Positions 50,533 through 61,690 of a stretch of DNA of 64,000 nt are shown here, piece after piece. The notes under the pieces are model-generated. The model saw nothing but the letters and a program-made list of their open reading frames with translations, searched no databases and was not told the DNA's origin. The stretch is from Peronospora farinosa (taxonomy: Eukaryota; Oomycota; Peronosporomycetes; Peronosporales; Peronosporaceae). Where the stretch lies: positions 140,497 through 204,496 of the forward strand of contig CANTFK010000528.1 of NCBI GenBank assembly GCA_947646735.1. The letters are read 5' to 3'. Numbering within the stretch: position 1 is the first letter of the stretch; each line of letters starts with the position of its first letter. Position numbers and translations under genes: made by a program.

Positions 50533-51910
50533 ATGCAGCCCTTGGTGACTAGACGCTCGTTTTCCACGATACCGATCTTTAATCGAGGTGCATATCAGCA
50601 TCGTCGAAACTTCTCGCTCATCGACTCATACGTTGACTAATCTCTTCGTTTTCTACTTGATGCAATAGGAACCAAGAGGCAACAGCGGAACAACATCGCG
50701 CTTTTGGACAATAGTAACGAGTACGAGTATCTTCAGGACGAGGTCGCTCGTCGCCTCGTCGATCGCTTGGAGGTGCGAACAAGCCACAGCTGAGTGAAAT
50801 ACGTCGTATGGACAGAAGGTGACCGTGGCTGTCGTCTTTTGTGTGCTTATGGTAGGATATTGAGCGCGAGTTCCCATTGGCACTGGACTTGGGGTGTGGC
50901 AGTGGCCACCTATACAAGAACCTGAGCATCGACCACGGGCTAGGAGGCATCAAGAAGCTGGTCCAGTGCGACTCGGCGGGTACGAACGAGTATAGCAGAG
51001 CGGCGATAGTGGAAGAGACTGGCGTCTGACACTCTGTCGTTCGCATGTTTGCACAATGCAGAGAAATTGCTTCTACGCGACAACTTGGAGACGAACACCT
51101 TGCGTACGTAGTCATTCTGATAACTAAGAGAGGGTGCTGTACTGCTAACTCGGCTCATGGTCACTGTGGCCTATGCAGTGGAGACAACACGTCTGGTAGC
51201 AGATGAGGAGTTCCTTCCATTCCCGAGCCGCCACTTTGACTTGGTAATGAGCTCACTAAGTTTGCACTGGGTGAACGATCTTGAAAGCACGTTTCACCAG
51301 GTGCTAGACACGCTGAAGCCCGATGGTGCATTCATTGGTGCGGTGCTGGGAGGAGACTCATTGCAGGAACTGCGGTACGCTTACGATAACCATATTGTGC
51401 ATAAAGTATCCGCGCCCTAATGCTGCATTGTTTTACAGGAGTGCCTTTATCCTTGGCGACCAAGAGCGTCAAGGCGGCATTTCCCCCACATCTCTCCATT
51501 CATGAACGTCGCTAATGCTGGCAACCTCTTGTCGGCTACGGGGTTTAACTTGTGCACTGGTACGAACGTTCCAGCCAAGTGCAATTACAACGAATACTAA
51601 CTTAGCTACTTTGCATCCAGTGGATACGGACTTTATCCAAGTGGACTATCCAAATGCCTTTGTATTAATGGAGCATCTACGTGGCATGGGTGAAAATCAC
51701 GCCATAAACTCGCGAGGAGCTCCTGCCACGCGTGACTCGCTGCTTGCGGCTGCCTCAATCTATCAATCCATGTTCGGCCAATCGGACGGCACGGTACCTG
51801 CTACATTTCAGGTTATCTACCTCATTGGTTGGTCTCCACATGAATCGCAGCAGAAGCCACTGCGTCGTGGCTCAGCACAACACTCGCTCAAGGAGCTCAG
51901 CCATGGGTGA
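50533..51910 (+). pseudogene. NDUFAF5-like methyltransferase, inverted copy with frameshift
   Basis: Same seven exons as 1674-3053: 50533-50587, 50669-50772, 50856-50979, 51062-51103, 51179-51374, 51439-51559 and 51621-51910. In exon 6 a run of five C (51483-51487) replaces six, shifting [10 protein letters not shown] to GGISPTSLHS and a stop. The other exons remain intact and nearly identical. Either this copy is newly inactivated or the base is missing from the assembly. Confidence 0.78.
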
Positions 51911-52028
51911 CATTGTTAGCATCATCACCATTTACTCTTATATAGGGGTTTGCAATTGAGTCATATATAAGAGTGCAATTTATAACTAGGTAATAGAGCT
52001 CAATTAACAATTAGACGAGAAGACAAAT

Positions 52029-52562
52029 ATGACGAACCCGGCAAGGGATGCAAAGGCTTTGTCACTATCCGACGAAGACATGGCGGGCACACTATACGAC
52101 TTTTGCTACACATCAGAGCCACTATTGATGCAGTGCCATCGACTTCTTTCGACTCAACAGCAGCAGCAACAACAGGAGTCATGTAATGAACCCAATCACG
52201 AGATGTCGCAGTTTAACAGCCTCCCGACCATTGGGTGTCCATCTTCTAATGACCCATATCATACGAAACCCATGCTTTCTCAACGTGACGAGGAAGTGTC
52301 GATGCTAGTGAACATGAATGCACCTTCGACGTCCAGTAATGACTGGCATCGAAGGCATCAGTGTGCGATACAGGAGCAGCTTGAGCAGCAACGGGACTTA
52401 CGGATGCAGATCAACCAGCAGCATCAGCTAGAGAAACAGATGCAACAGCAGCATATGGAGGTGCAACGTTGGCAGCAGGAACAGGTACAACGACAGCAGG
52501 TGCAAGCCCAGCGGCTTAGCCGCCACACGAGCCATAACGCTTATAGTTCTTACCACTCGTAG
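52029..52562 (+). CDS. Truncated Gln-rich protein (177 aa, chimeric C-terminus)
   Basis: The first 161 codons match the left gene (1-1556). At 52511 homology ends within QVQAQR, and the frame runs 15 more residues (LSRHTSHNAYSSYHS) into unrelated DNA before TAG. That DNA is the antisense of a Lys/Glu-rich frame. It is a duplication-breakpoint product. Whether it is expressed is unknown. Confidence 0.6.
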   Translation: MTNPARDAKALSLSDEDMAGTLYDFCYTSEPLLMQCHRLLSTQQQQQQQESCNEPNHEMSQFNSLPTIGCPSSNDPYHTKPMLSQRDEEVSMLVNMNAPSTSSNDWHRRHQCAIQEQLEQQRDLRMQINQQHQLEKQMQQQHMEVQRWQQEQVQRQQVQAQRLSRHTSHNAYSSYHS

Positions 52563-52975
52563 TTAGTTACCTTCACGTAGGTCTCCTTCTTCGTTTCAAA
52601 ATTTTCCTTCTTCACTTTAGCCTGCTCTTTCGCTGATTCCTTGTCCTCTACAGATGTAAAAGACTCCTTCTCCACCAGCTTCGTCTCCATTTCCTTCACC
52701 TCCTGCTTCTCCAACTTCACCATTTTCATCATTTCGACTTTCTCAACCTTCGCTTCCGTCGCGATCTTCTGCTTTCTTGTTTTCTTTTTCGGGGAAGCTG
52801 TCTCCTTCTTTTCCTCCTTCACGGCTTCAATCTTCTTGATCTCAGCCTCTGCATCCACTTTGGCTTCCATCTGAATCCTACGTTCTTCGGTTGCACATTC
52901 TTAGCACAAGCCTTCTCATCCTTCGCTATTTTCTTTACAGTTTCGATAGCGGCCGAATTCTCTTCCTTGCTCTTC
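52550..52975 (-). pseudogene. Lys/Glu-rich low-complexity protein fragment
   Basis: Frame 52870-52550 is about one half Lys plus Glu (KKIEAVKEEKKETASPKKK). Upstream, a second frame (52975 to about 52885) continues the same composition (NSAAIETVKKIAKDEKACAK), so a frameshift or an intron lies near 52880. The 5' end dissolves into homopolymers at 53030. Family unknown. The duplication breakpoint abuts its 3' end. Confidence 0.45.
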
Positions 52976-53019
52976 TAATATCACCCTTTCCACACCCGGA
53001 AGGGCGCGGAATGAAAAAA

Positions 53020-53153
53020 ATTTTTAAAGAGGGGGGGGGGGGGTTGTTTGTTAAAAAAAAAAAAAAAAAACCCCCCCCCCCCCCCCCTTTTACCCCTCTT
53101 CTCCCCCCCCCCCCCCCCTCCCCCCCCCTTCCCCCCCTTTTTCCCCCCCCCCC
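53020..53153. repeat. Homopolymer block (G, A, C runs), probably unreliable sequence
   Basis: Runs of about 13 G, 18 A and 17 C, then C/T-only DNA. Such a block usually reflects poor consensus or a bridged gap. Do not interpret frames across it. Confidence 0.7.
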
Positions 53154-54395
53154 CGGTCTAAACGTATACTGCTCAGCATCTCGTCAAACACCAACTCCCG
53201 CACACGCTTCATTTCCTGACACAACCCCTGAGGATTATCGTCCACACTGTTGCGAAGGTGTCACGTAGTGCAGCTTTTGAGGTCGCCGTTGCTATACCTA
53301 GCGACGATATCGACGGTATCGACGCTATCGTTGCTGACGGAGCGCCCACAACTCATTCATCACCGATGGCTATTCTAATTGCAGATACTAGATATCATAT
53401 CTGGTTCCACTGGCAGGCGATCACCAGACGCCGCGACAACGACATGCATGTACTTCACAGCAATGAACGGCTTTTGTCAAGGAATTTTTCAACCACAGAC
53501 CCGGCTCCTTGCTGCTGCTGTTAGCTCATTCACAAAAAAATCGTAATCACGTCGGACATTCAGCCAGCCCCTCTGCAGTTGTATGTTATGCTTGTTCATC
53601 ATCGTTTACTGTCCATAGTGTACAAATGATCACGTGCCATGATTCTGCTGCAAAAGATTGAAGAGCAAAAGGAAAGACAAAGACGATATGGTACAAGAAC
53701 ACGCACTTCCACCACATTCATCCTTTGCTGCATGATGCAGGGAAGAGACATCACACACGATGCATTGTCTTCACTTCACTTCACTTTACTGCTGCGAGTG
53801 AGTGGACACGAGTAGGTTGGTTGGCATCTGCACCTTCTTGCTGGGATGCAGGGGGGAACAGGTTGGACGGAGTATCTGGTAGACAAAGACGAGGTACGTC
53901 GGATGGTCGTCTGCCGTTTGATTCTTGTCTATTAGCCCGCGTACTTCAGTGCAGTGGCTGCTATCAGGCGTGCGTCCATTTTGAAGCTTTAAGAGTTCGT
54001 CTTGGGTCTCGCTGCGCTGCATCGTCAGTGTCACTGTCAGTCAGTTGCAGCACCAGTTGATGGTGATTGCCAGTGCATTAGAACTCCAACAACTGGTTGC
54101 AGTGTTTATTTGCTTCAAGACGTCCCGTGCCTATTGACTGCTGATGTTCAAGGTATCCGTAGTGACTTCAAAACTCCGGTGGCCAATCGCCGCTTGCCAG
54201 CTCAATCCACGGTGCGCTTGCTCGCGATATCCTCGAGTAGAGGGGTCATTCTTGGAAAGCTCCTGCCGAGTTTTAGGGAGTATTTCTTCGTCCTCAGCAT
54301 GCTCTATCGATGAGAAATGCCATTGGAAGGAGCCACCTTTCTCATTGACTTGGAGTTGCTACTTCCCATATTGCGACGCGAAAGCCGAGTTGCAC
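53154..54395. other. Upstream region of the bZIP gene, no assured gene
   Basis: Short frames exist (for example 53258-53524 and 53725-54060) but show no domain and no codon pattern I trust. Probably promoter and leader of the bZIP gene. Confidence 0.4.
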
Positions 54396-54425
54396 ATGGA
54401 CGACTTTTTTTTCGATGGAGACTGA
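54396..54425 (+). promoter_or_regulatory. Upstream ORF overlapping the bZIP start
   Basis: A nine-codon ORF (MDDFFFDGD, stop TGA) starts 19 nt before the main ATG (54415) and terminates inside it in another frame. It would limit initiation at the main ATG. The T8 run inside it could hide an indel. Confidence 0.45.
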
Positions 54426-55859
54426 TGCCTTTGCTTTGCCTCTGCTGGACTGGTTTGATTCAGACGATATACTGCTGAAATCCCCTGAGCTGGATAGGAG
54501 CCACACGCATCTACAGCAGACGCAGATCCCAGTCACTGTCAGCCATTGCCCGACCAGTCCAGTGAGCACCGATGACGACACCACAGACGCTGAAGTGCTG
54601 ACGCCGCCTCCTGCTTTTCAGCAGCATTTGCTGTGCTCTTTGCCGAAGGAGGTGGACATGATGTCGTTTCTTGCAGCGAAAGTGTTGCTCTTGGGCTCGT
54701 CCATGTCGACGCACTCGCCGCTTTCCAGCGGACAGAAGCTGCTGTCGCCTCGGACGCACAAGGTTATTGACAAAAGTAGCAGCAATAATAACAACAGCTC
54801 AGTGACGTCAACACCAATCGATGCAGCCATTCGATGCAATCAATCGACAAGACGCAGCCAATGCCAGTATCGAAGCCGTTCTCTGATGCTCTTTCCTATG
54901 CCTTGCCTGTGGCATACTTCGCACCGTCATTCAACGTCAACCAGAAGCGGCCAGTCACTCCCGTCCTTCCGGGCGCGACGTCACTCAGCACGTGTAATTC
55001 TGCATTGTCTTCTGCTATTACTGCTGCTGCTGCAACCAACGATTCGTACGCGATAAAATCCAAACGCGAGATTCGCCAGATGAAGAATCGGGAGAGTGCT
55101 AACAAGAGCCGTCTACGTCGCAAAGCACAGCTAACGAATCTGACGGCGAGAGTCGCCGAGTTTAAAACGAAGGAGAAGGAGATGCTGATCATCATTGCAG
55201 GTCTGCGAGCTGAGAACAAGTCATTGCTGGACCAGAACATGTTTCTGCGCTCGTTGGTAACGAGCTGCAAGCAGGAGCATGCATCGTCTCACAGCGACCA
55301 CCAGCTGGCTGCTTTCGTGTCACTGCCAGATCAGAGCTGCGTGGCGCTCAACATGCTGGAGAGTGTCCAGAAGATGGATGTGGATGATGACGCACAGGCT
55401 GCGGATTTAGCTGTCATGACGCCGCAACCAGACAAACGGCGTACTATGGCGTCCACGTTATCAATGGCAAGTGTGGCGGTGTGTGCGTCCGTGTTTGGAA
55501 TCACTGTTTTCGTCGACTGCGATGGCACTGCCGTCGATGCGGGCAACGTTCGTGGCGTTGGACGCGTGCTGCATGAGGCTCCGACGCCGTGTGGTATAGA
55601 AGAGTGCTCTTTTGAAGCATCGATGTCACCATTGAGGTTCGTGGCGACGATGATGGGATCTTGGGGACAGTTAGTGTCGTCTTCAATCGTCCGAATTGGT
55701 GTTCGGTGTGTTGCTAAACGTGCTGTCCTTCGTTGTCATCGTGGCGCTGTATCAGCTGTGGCAGGCGCATTCAGCGGGTTTTACGGTCCTACCAAAGTCT
55801 GGACGTCGGCATGCACAGCAATAGGCAGAATTGTTGTGGAACAGCTTGTCTGCAATTGA
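54415..55859 (+). CDS. bZIP transcription factor with a putative C-terminal membrane segment
   Basis: Proposed exons 54415-54801 and 54858-55859, joined by a 56-nt GT-AG intron in phase 0, giving about 462 aa. Without splicing the two frames do not connect. The N-terminal part is acidic and Ser/Thr-rich (LLDWFDSDDILL), likely an activation region. The basic region KREIRQMKNRESANKSRLRRKAQ has the Asn-x7-Arg signature, followed by a zipper (VAEFKTKEKEMLIII, LRAENKSLLDQNMFLRSL). A hydrophobic stretch of about 20 residues (STLSMASVAVCASVFGITVFV) follows about 75 residues later, then about 115 residues. This layout is like ER-tethered bZIPs (ATF6, plant bZIP17/28), but orientation and cleavage sites are not shown, so tethering is inference. 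Confidence 0.78.
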
Positions 55860-56358
55860 CAAGTGCAAAGCGAAGCGGAACGAAAGTGGGTCGATATCCT
55901 GTATGACTCGCGAGAATCCGAATGGTAGCTATTACAACGCTAAGGCGTAATTTCCTCCTGTGCTCGTAAAGGATTGTTTTCCAAGCTGCGCTGTGGAACT
56001 GATGCGCTGCAAGAAGATGCATGAAAAGTTTTGAAGTGCTACGTAGTAATGGTCAACTTGCCTCCATGATCGAGTAGATGGGAGCAAATTCGCATCATCG
56101 ACTGCAGAACTTGCCTCAAATGTACGATTTTTATAAAGCGGTTTGTTGGAATTTGGTCGACAGTTCAATTGAGGACGACAAGTGGGGTAGTTGACTCTCA
56201 TCGATTGGCATATTGGTTCAGCCATTTCTCTTGTAGCGCTACGCTGCTTAGTTCGCTCGTTTAGCAAGCAGACTCTTATATTGACACAAGCCGGAGTTGG
56301 TCGTGACAAGACCATGTCGAAAGGATTAGGCCATGTGTGCTAATTACATAATAGAAAG
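55860..56358. other. Convergent intergenic region
   Basis: About 0.5 kb between the 3' ends of the bZIP gene and the SLC30A9-like gene. It must hold both terminators; no other feature seen. Confidence 0.4.
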
Positions 56359-57849
56359 TTAACTTTGTGCGCTGGTAGTAGTAGCAGGACGATCACCGTC
56401 TGTTGTCTTGCGCTCTAATGTCCGAGCAAGGAGGGCTAGTGCTCGTGTCATAACTTCTCGCTCACTAGTACGGGAGGACTTCGTCTGCATACTTAACACG
56501 GCTTGCATCTCTGACTCCTTACTATCAGGTTCCAGCTCGATGAAGGCGGCCTCAGGGTAAATGCTACGAATCACCTCTTCGACCTCTTGCACCTCTTTCT
56601 CTACAAGACGGGTCACATCCTCTGCGTACCAGGATAGAATGAGTGATAGATCATTTTCCAAATCCTTTGTTTCCAAAAATACCGGCTTGTACCTACCGAA
56701 AGTAAACAATAAGACAGCATCGTAAGTACCATGTATCAATAGAATGACCAGACCAGCACGCGTACATTTGGAATAGTCTCGCTGCCAAGTACGTTCTATC
56801 AAAGTCCACTTCAGCCTACAAATGTCGTATATCCACACAGGTCAGAGCCACAAGACAACAGAGTACATGCAGAGGTTGCTCTGCGCTGCCATCTTACCTT
56901 GAAGCTAAATGTCGATGGTCCAACCCACTGTGACTGGACAGCATACACGTTGTCAATGGACGGACGTGCCAGCAACAACTCACGGATACCATTCTCAATT
57001 TCTGGCTCCACTGACTGACCCAATAGATACTTTTGGTTCAGACAGATTAGTGATACTGCAACACCACCAAGAAGCACACCAATAGAAACACTTGCGAGGC
57101 TATCCCACAGCGTGTTGCCGGTAATATGACTGGCCCCGATGCCGCATCCAGCAAAAAATAATAACACCCACACAGGCCAAGAGATCCTCGAGCAGAACAG
57201 CCATCATAAACGGGTCTTTCGTCCGCTTCACGTGCTGATAAAACGACATGTTTTCGGGTTTGGTGGCCAGTAGTTCCTGTACTGACCGCTTAAGCACCCA
57301 TCCGTCGATGCTGAAAAAAGCCGCAAGCACGCACCAGATCTCCCATGCCAGTGTGAGCTCTCTTGGAGGCTCTAGGATCGACTGGATCCCGTGAACAACA
57401 GCCACACCGGAGCCTAACCAGAAAATGCCCAATGCAGAGATGAGCGACCAAAAGTAAGCAGCGCGTCCGTATCCGTACTGATGTTTCTTGTCCAGTACAC
57501 CTGACGCTTGCTTCAGACCCAAGATAAGGATAGCCTGATTGCCGGTGTCCACGAGCGAGTGAATAGCCTCTGAAAGCATCGCATTGGAGCCAGTCTTTAG
57601 CCACGCTAATACCTTAAGGACCGTAATGGCTGTGTTCCCGCCATAGCTCGGAATACCACATCCTGTGACGTCGAGCGGTACACTTTTCCCGGGAAATAGG
57701 CCTTAATAACATCCGTCCGTGGCTTGGGCAAAGAATATATGGGTTCAACAACCTTAATTAAGAATGGTTCCTTGTCCTTCTCCTTCCTTTTACGTAAATC
57801 ATTCTTCTTGTTAGCTTCTGTATCATTTGGAACAACCATCGCGAACCAT
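56359..57849 (-). CDS. SLC30A9: SLC30A9 (ZnT9)-like cation-efflux family protein, two apparent frameshifts
   Basis: Exons 57849-56898, 56815-56766 and 56692-56359 (GT-AG). The core matches the SLC30A9 branch: GGNTAITVLKVLAWLKTGSN, MLSEAIHSLVDTGNQAIL, HQYGYGRAAYFWSLISALGI, LLEDLLACVGVIIF, HITGNTLWDSLASVSIG, then the cytosolic domain (LLGQSVEPEIE, AEVDFDRTYLA). About six membrane helices are expected; the family member in human is a mitochondrial zinc exporter. One base appears missing near 57650 (before GIPSYGG), and one T in the A/T6 run at 57153-57158. Both lie next to homopolymers, so these may be sequencing errors rather than real lesions. The start at 57849 is the first ATG in frame. Confidence 0.78.
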
Positions 57850-58458
57850 CGAAGCAAGGCTGAGGCGGTGGTAAAAAGAGCGATCTACGTCTCGGGAATG
57901 ACGACCGGTGACACTGAGACATGAATGACAATTGACGCAAGCTTTGGGAATGTCGCAGTGACGACCGTGCTACATGAAGAGACCTTAGCATGACGACAGA
58001 ATATCTGGTGGGGAATTGATACCCGACTTTCGATTGAATGACGCTAGCGTCGTCGATAGGGTGGGTTTGATGTGGCACATATACGCAGTCAGTTAAAAAA
58101 AGTAAGGCAGTTCCTTCGTCAAAATTTGTTCTAACTGCTTCCCAGTCGACAGTGAGTAGACAAAAAGGCAGAGATGTTCGTACGTACATCTTTAGGCGTC
58201 TGAGCGTTATCATCATTGCTGAACTTCTAGAATCGGTAAGATTAAAGACTTATAAATTTACACAAAACAAATGAAGAATGTATATGAAAAGTGTTATTTT
58301 TTTAACCAAAAAACTTGCAATTACCACCACTATCGGACTCACAGCGTAAAAAAGAAAGCTAATGACCAACTTTACGATACTGACCATAGAGTGTGCCAAA
58401 ACTCCCTCTTCCAGCTCTCCCCCATTATCCAAATGTTTACGAAATTTTTTCGCAACTG
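57850..58458. other. Intergenic region
   Basis: Contains the SLC30A9-like 5' region and the effector 3' flank. AT-rich near 58250-58450. Minus-strand frames around 57900-58200 show no domain. Confidence 0.4.
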
Positions 58459-60388
58459 TTAGTGTTTGGTACTTTGTTTAGGGTGCAAGCTATCATGCAT
58501 CCTTAGATAGTCCCGTACATTTAGCGCTTTCAGGAAATAGACGTCCTGCTTTGCCTCATTCATCGCATGTGCGGCCATCGCAGGATCAACGCTATCGGTT
58601 AAAAACTCACGGACATTTCCGAGATAGGTCGAGGGATCGTTGCCTCGTGCCATCTTGTACACGTAGTCGACCCAAAAATTTCCAAGAGGATCCGTTATAA
58701 GATCGGTTGGCTTCGGCGTTCCCTTCCCTTGAAGTTTAAAAAGCTTAAAGACTTCTTTAGGCTTTATATTTTTCGTATCCAAAAACTCGAGCTGTGATTG
58801 CACCAAGCCTTTAAGGAAAGAGCTACGACGATTGACTGCGTGTACTTCATACAAATTCCTCATCAAATCTAAATCCATAATTAGGCTGTCTGGTCCTTTG
58901 AGAACTTCAAAAGCCTTCGTCTCCCAGAACATTTTAGTGTTAAATGCACCCCACATGCTGAATTCTGGAAGATAAGGAAAGTTTTCAAGGTTCTTCTTCT
59001 CGTTGAGGTCCAAAACATCAAAAACGTGCTCCGACGTAGCTTTTTGTAGAACCCACTGCTCGATTTGATAGATATAAACACTTTCACCCAAGTACCCAAA
59101 TTTGGTTGAATCCTTTGCTTGAGCTATGTTCTTGGCCACGTTACCCTCGCCTCCCAATGTTTTAGCCATAGAGTTGTATAACTCCTCAATCAGATCCTCA
59201 TTTCTCTCCATTGGTTTCTCCTTCAGCGAAATCAGAAAATGGCCGTCACGGTCAACCTTTTCGATCACAGCTAAAGCTCCGTTAAAACCAACACGCTCGT
59301 ATAGTTCATCAAAGACTACATCAAAGTGGATTAAACCACTTTCATCCTGCGCTTTCATGTAAACGAAGTCGGACCAAAGCCTTCCAAGAGGATTCGTAGT
59401 CAGATCAATTGAATTCGCTGTGTCCTTCCGTTGCAATTTCAGAAGGTCAAATGATGTTTTCAGATCTATGGACTCCTTCTCAAAAAAATGAAGCTGAGAC
59501 AATAGCAGGTCTTGAGCGAATTTAAAGCTTCCATCAGCTTCGCCAATTTCAGCTAGGCCCTCCAACAGATCAAGATCAATCATTTTGGATTCTGGCCCTT
59601 TCAAATACTCGAAAGCCTGATCAATCGACTTCTTCTTGGTGTTGTATTCAGCCCACATGTTAAATTCTGGATGGGTGAGCGCGTCTTTTAGATTCTCTTC
59701 CTTGTCAAGGTTCAAATACTTGTATACTGTTTCCGGATTTTCACCAGTTGAAACCCACTGCGCGATTTGATAGTCGTAAAGACTGTCAACCGTGTCTTTA
59801 TATATGTTTGAAGTCTTTGCCTCCAGAATAACCTTGATCACATTATTTTCACCTTTCAAATTAGCAGCCATTGCTTCAAACATCACCTTGCTCACATCTT
59901 GCTTACGCGTAGTTTTCTCGACGAAATACTTCCACAAGGGAAACAGTCGATTTTCGAATGGGTTTCCATCCTCGTGGAGTTTCAAAGAGATAAAAATATC
60001 CCCGGCAGATTTTTGTTTGTTAGACTGCAACCACCATCGCTTTCGAACCTTTCTTCCAGACTCGGATAACATTGTTGAGACACTTTGACTCAGCGTAGTA
60101 GGAAGGGGTAACTCATCTTTTCTCACGAGGCTTTCGAGATCCTTGATTTTCAGAGGACCTAGCCTTCTCGCCTCCCTTGGGGTTACGTCTGAGGCCATCC
60201 TCAAGTATCCATGCTGTTTCGAGGCAGGAATTGTCAGATCCAAGTAGAATGCATCCGAAGCCTGCAAGATGCGTGGACCGTCTTCGGGTGAAAGGTCAGG
60301 CAGTTGCCATTCCCATTGTTGAAGGAGCGACGAGCAGGATAACAAACAGCGTCTTTGCAAGAGGGGTTTTAGTTAAGTTGATCGGCAT
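58459..60388 (-). CDS. RXLR-like LWY effector, signal peptide in a different frame
   Basis: The main frame 60360-58459 (633 codons) contains an RXLR variant GYLR (residues 51-54 of that frame) and EARR (63-66), then at least five tandem WY/LWY-type modules: LFPLWKYFVE, LYDYQIAQWV, EFNMWAEYNT, GRLWSDFVYM, IYQIEQWVLQ, EFSMWGAFNT, NFWVDYVYKM. A typical signal peptide starts at the ATG at 60388 (residues MPINLTKTPLAK onward) but is one base out of frame with the rest; the shift must lie at about 60300-60330. As sequenced the gene cannot make a secreted effector; either it is a pseudogene or one base is wrong. It is a paralogue of 6367-7410. Target and activity unknown. Confidence 0.78.
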
Positions 60389-61194
60389 AGTTGAAAAAAA
60401 ACGACCTGATGTTTTGAAGGCAAAATGGAAAGTGAGAAATAATGTAAGACCTCATCAAAAATTGAATTAGATGCCAGATAAAATGATTCGTTTGTGAGGG
60501 GGGGGCTGAAAAACAGAACAGGAACTCTTTATATTCACTTTGCTGTTTCCATGTTCAAAAATTGGATGCACACAATCCCCATCATTTTTAAGACATCTGT
60601 TTGGTACTGTTTGACATACACAGCAATTATCTCGTGCCTCAATTTACTGTAGTATGTTCTAGGAAGATGCAGACAATTGTCTTTTTTCCGACAAGATCAG
60701 ATAAAAAGATCTGTTTGGTACTGTCTGGTATACACAGCAATCATCTCGTGGCTCAATTTTACTATGTTATGGTGTGGGAAGAGTATTGTTTATTCACTTG
60801 CAGAAGTGGTAACTGTGAAAGAGTAAGTCAATGGAAAAGTATAGTAGCTCGTATAAAAATCCTACAAATAGTCCTATCTAACCTATTCCATTTTGGAAAG
60901 AGCAATATAGAAAGTAATTTTGTATGCTTTTTATATCTAAGCCCTGCCATGTGTAGTTCACTCTAAACATTGTTGGTCACATCAGCACTATAACGGGGTT
61001 ACACGACGGTTGTAACATCATTCCGAAAGTTACGGTTGAAGTTTCCTTTTATTGCATATAATGCATTTTGATACTTCTTTTAGAGAGGTATTAAGTATGA
61101 GCGTTAGGATACGGTATTCGGTAACACCGTATCCTATCGATTAGGATTCGATAATCGATAACGTTGTACTAAGTACATCATACATGTAACGGGG
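60389..61194. other. Effector upstream region with a duplicated 60-bp unit
   Basis: No gene. Two related copies lie at about 60596-60655 and 60708-60770 (each with CTGTTTGGTACTGT, then TACACAGCAAT and ATCTCGTG). 60440-60490 and 60664-60710 match DNA upstream of the left effector. 61118-61160 holds inverted repeats (GGATACGGT / ACCGTATCC). Confidence 0.5.
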
Positions 61195-61643
61195 TGAGCC
61201 CGTTACATATTATTGACACTTATATGAAGTGTCAATAAAATATTATTATAACTAATAATATTTTGACAATATTACCTTTTCTTATAATATTGTTCCTAGA
61301 TCTCCTTGAAGTTGGAGATGCCCTCTCATTGGTTGATATGGGCCATCATATCAACCAACGCGCTGGCCAATGACCGATGGACGCGCGCAATGAGTGGAGG
61401 GCAAGTTGTCAACATACATAGTTGTAGTTTAATATAGTTAACATAGGTTATAACAGATTAGTTTTATTAGATAGTTAACTATATTAAATACAGTTTTCTT
61501 TTCCTCTACTTCTAAGCGTATCGTTTAGAAGTAAAGTTTCCTCTGCCTCTTGTGTAAGAGAGGTTTTGAGGCACCTTCTTTCACTGTCATCAGTGAAAGT
61601 AGACTATACTGTTATCAGTATAGTCGGAGGGTGCCCCATTACA
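61195..61643 (+). repeat. 5' LTR of a second element A copy
   Basis: Same ends as 8057-8515 (TGTAACGGGG ... CCCCATTACA) and followed by the same candidate PBS. Several stems differ in sequence from the first copy but remain paired (see findings). Confidence 0.9.
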
Positions 61644-61690
61644 CCTGGTAGCACTTCGTGGTCCGTTCAGCGACCACCGCACCATCCGCT

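Noticed and set aside
53258..53524. 88-aa ORF ending in four Cys as a small secreted protein
   Set aside because: No signal peptide and no family resemblance; it adjoins unreliable homopolymer sequence.
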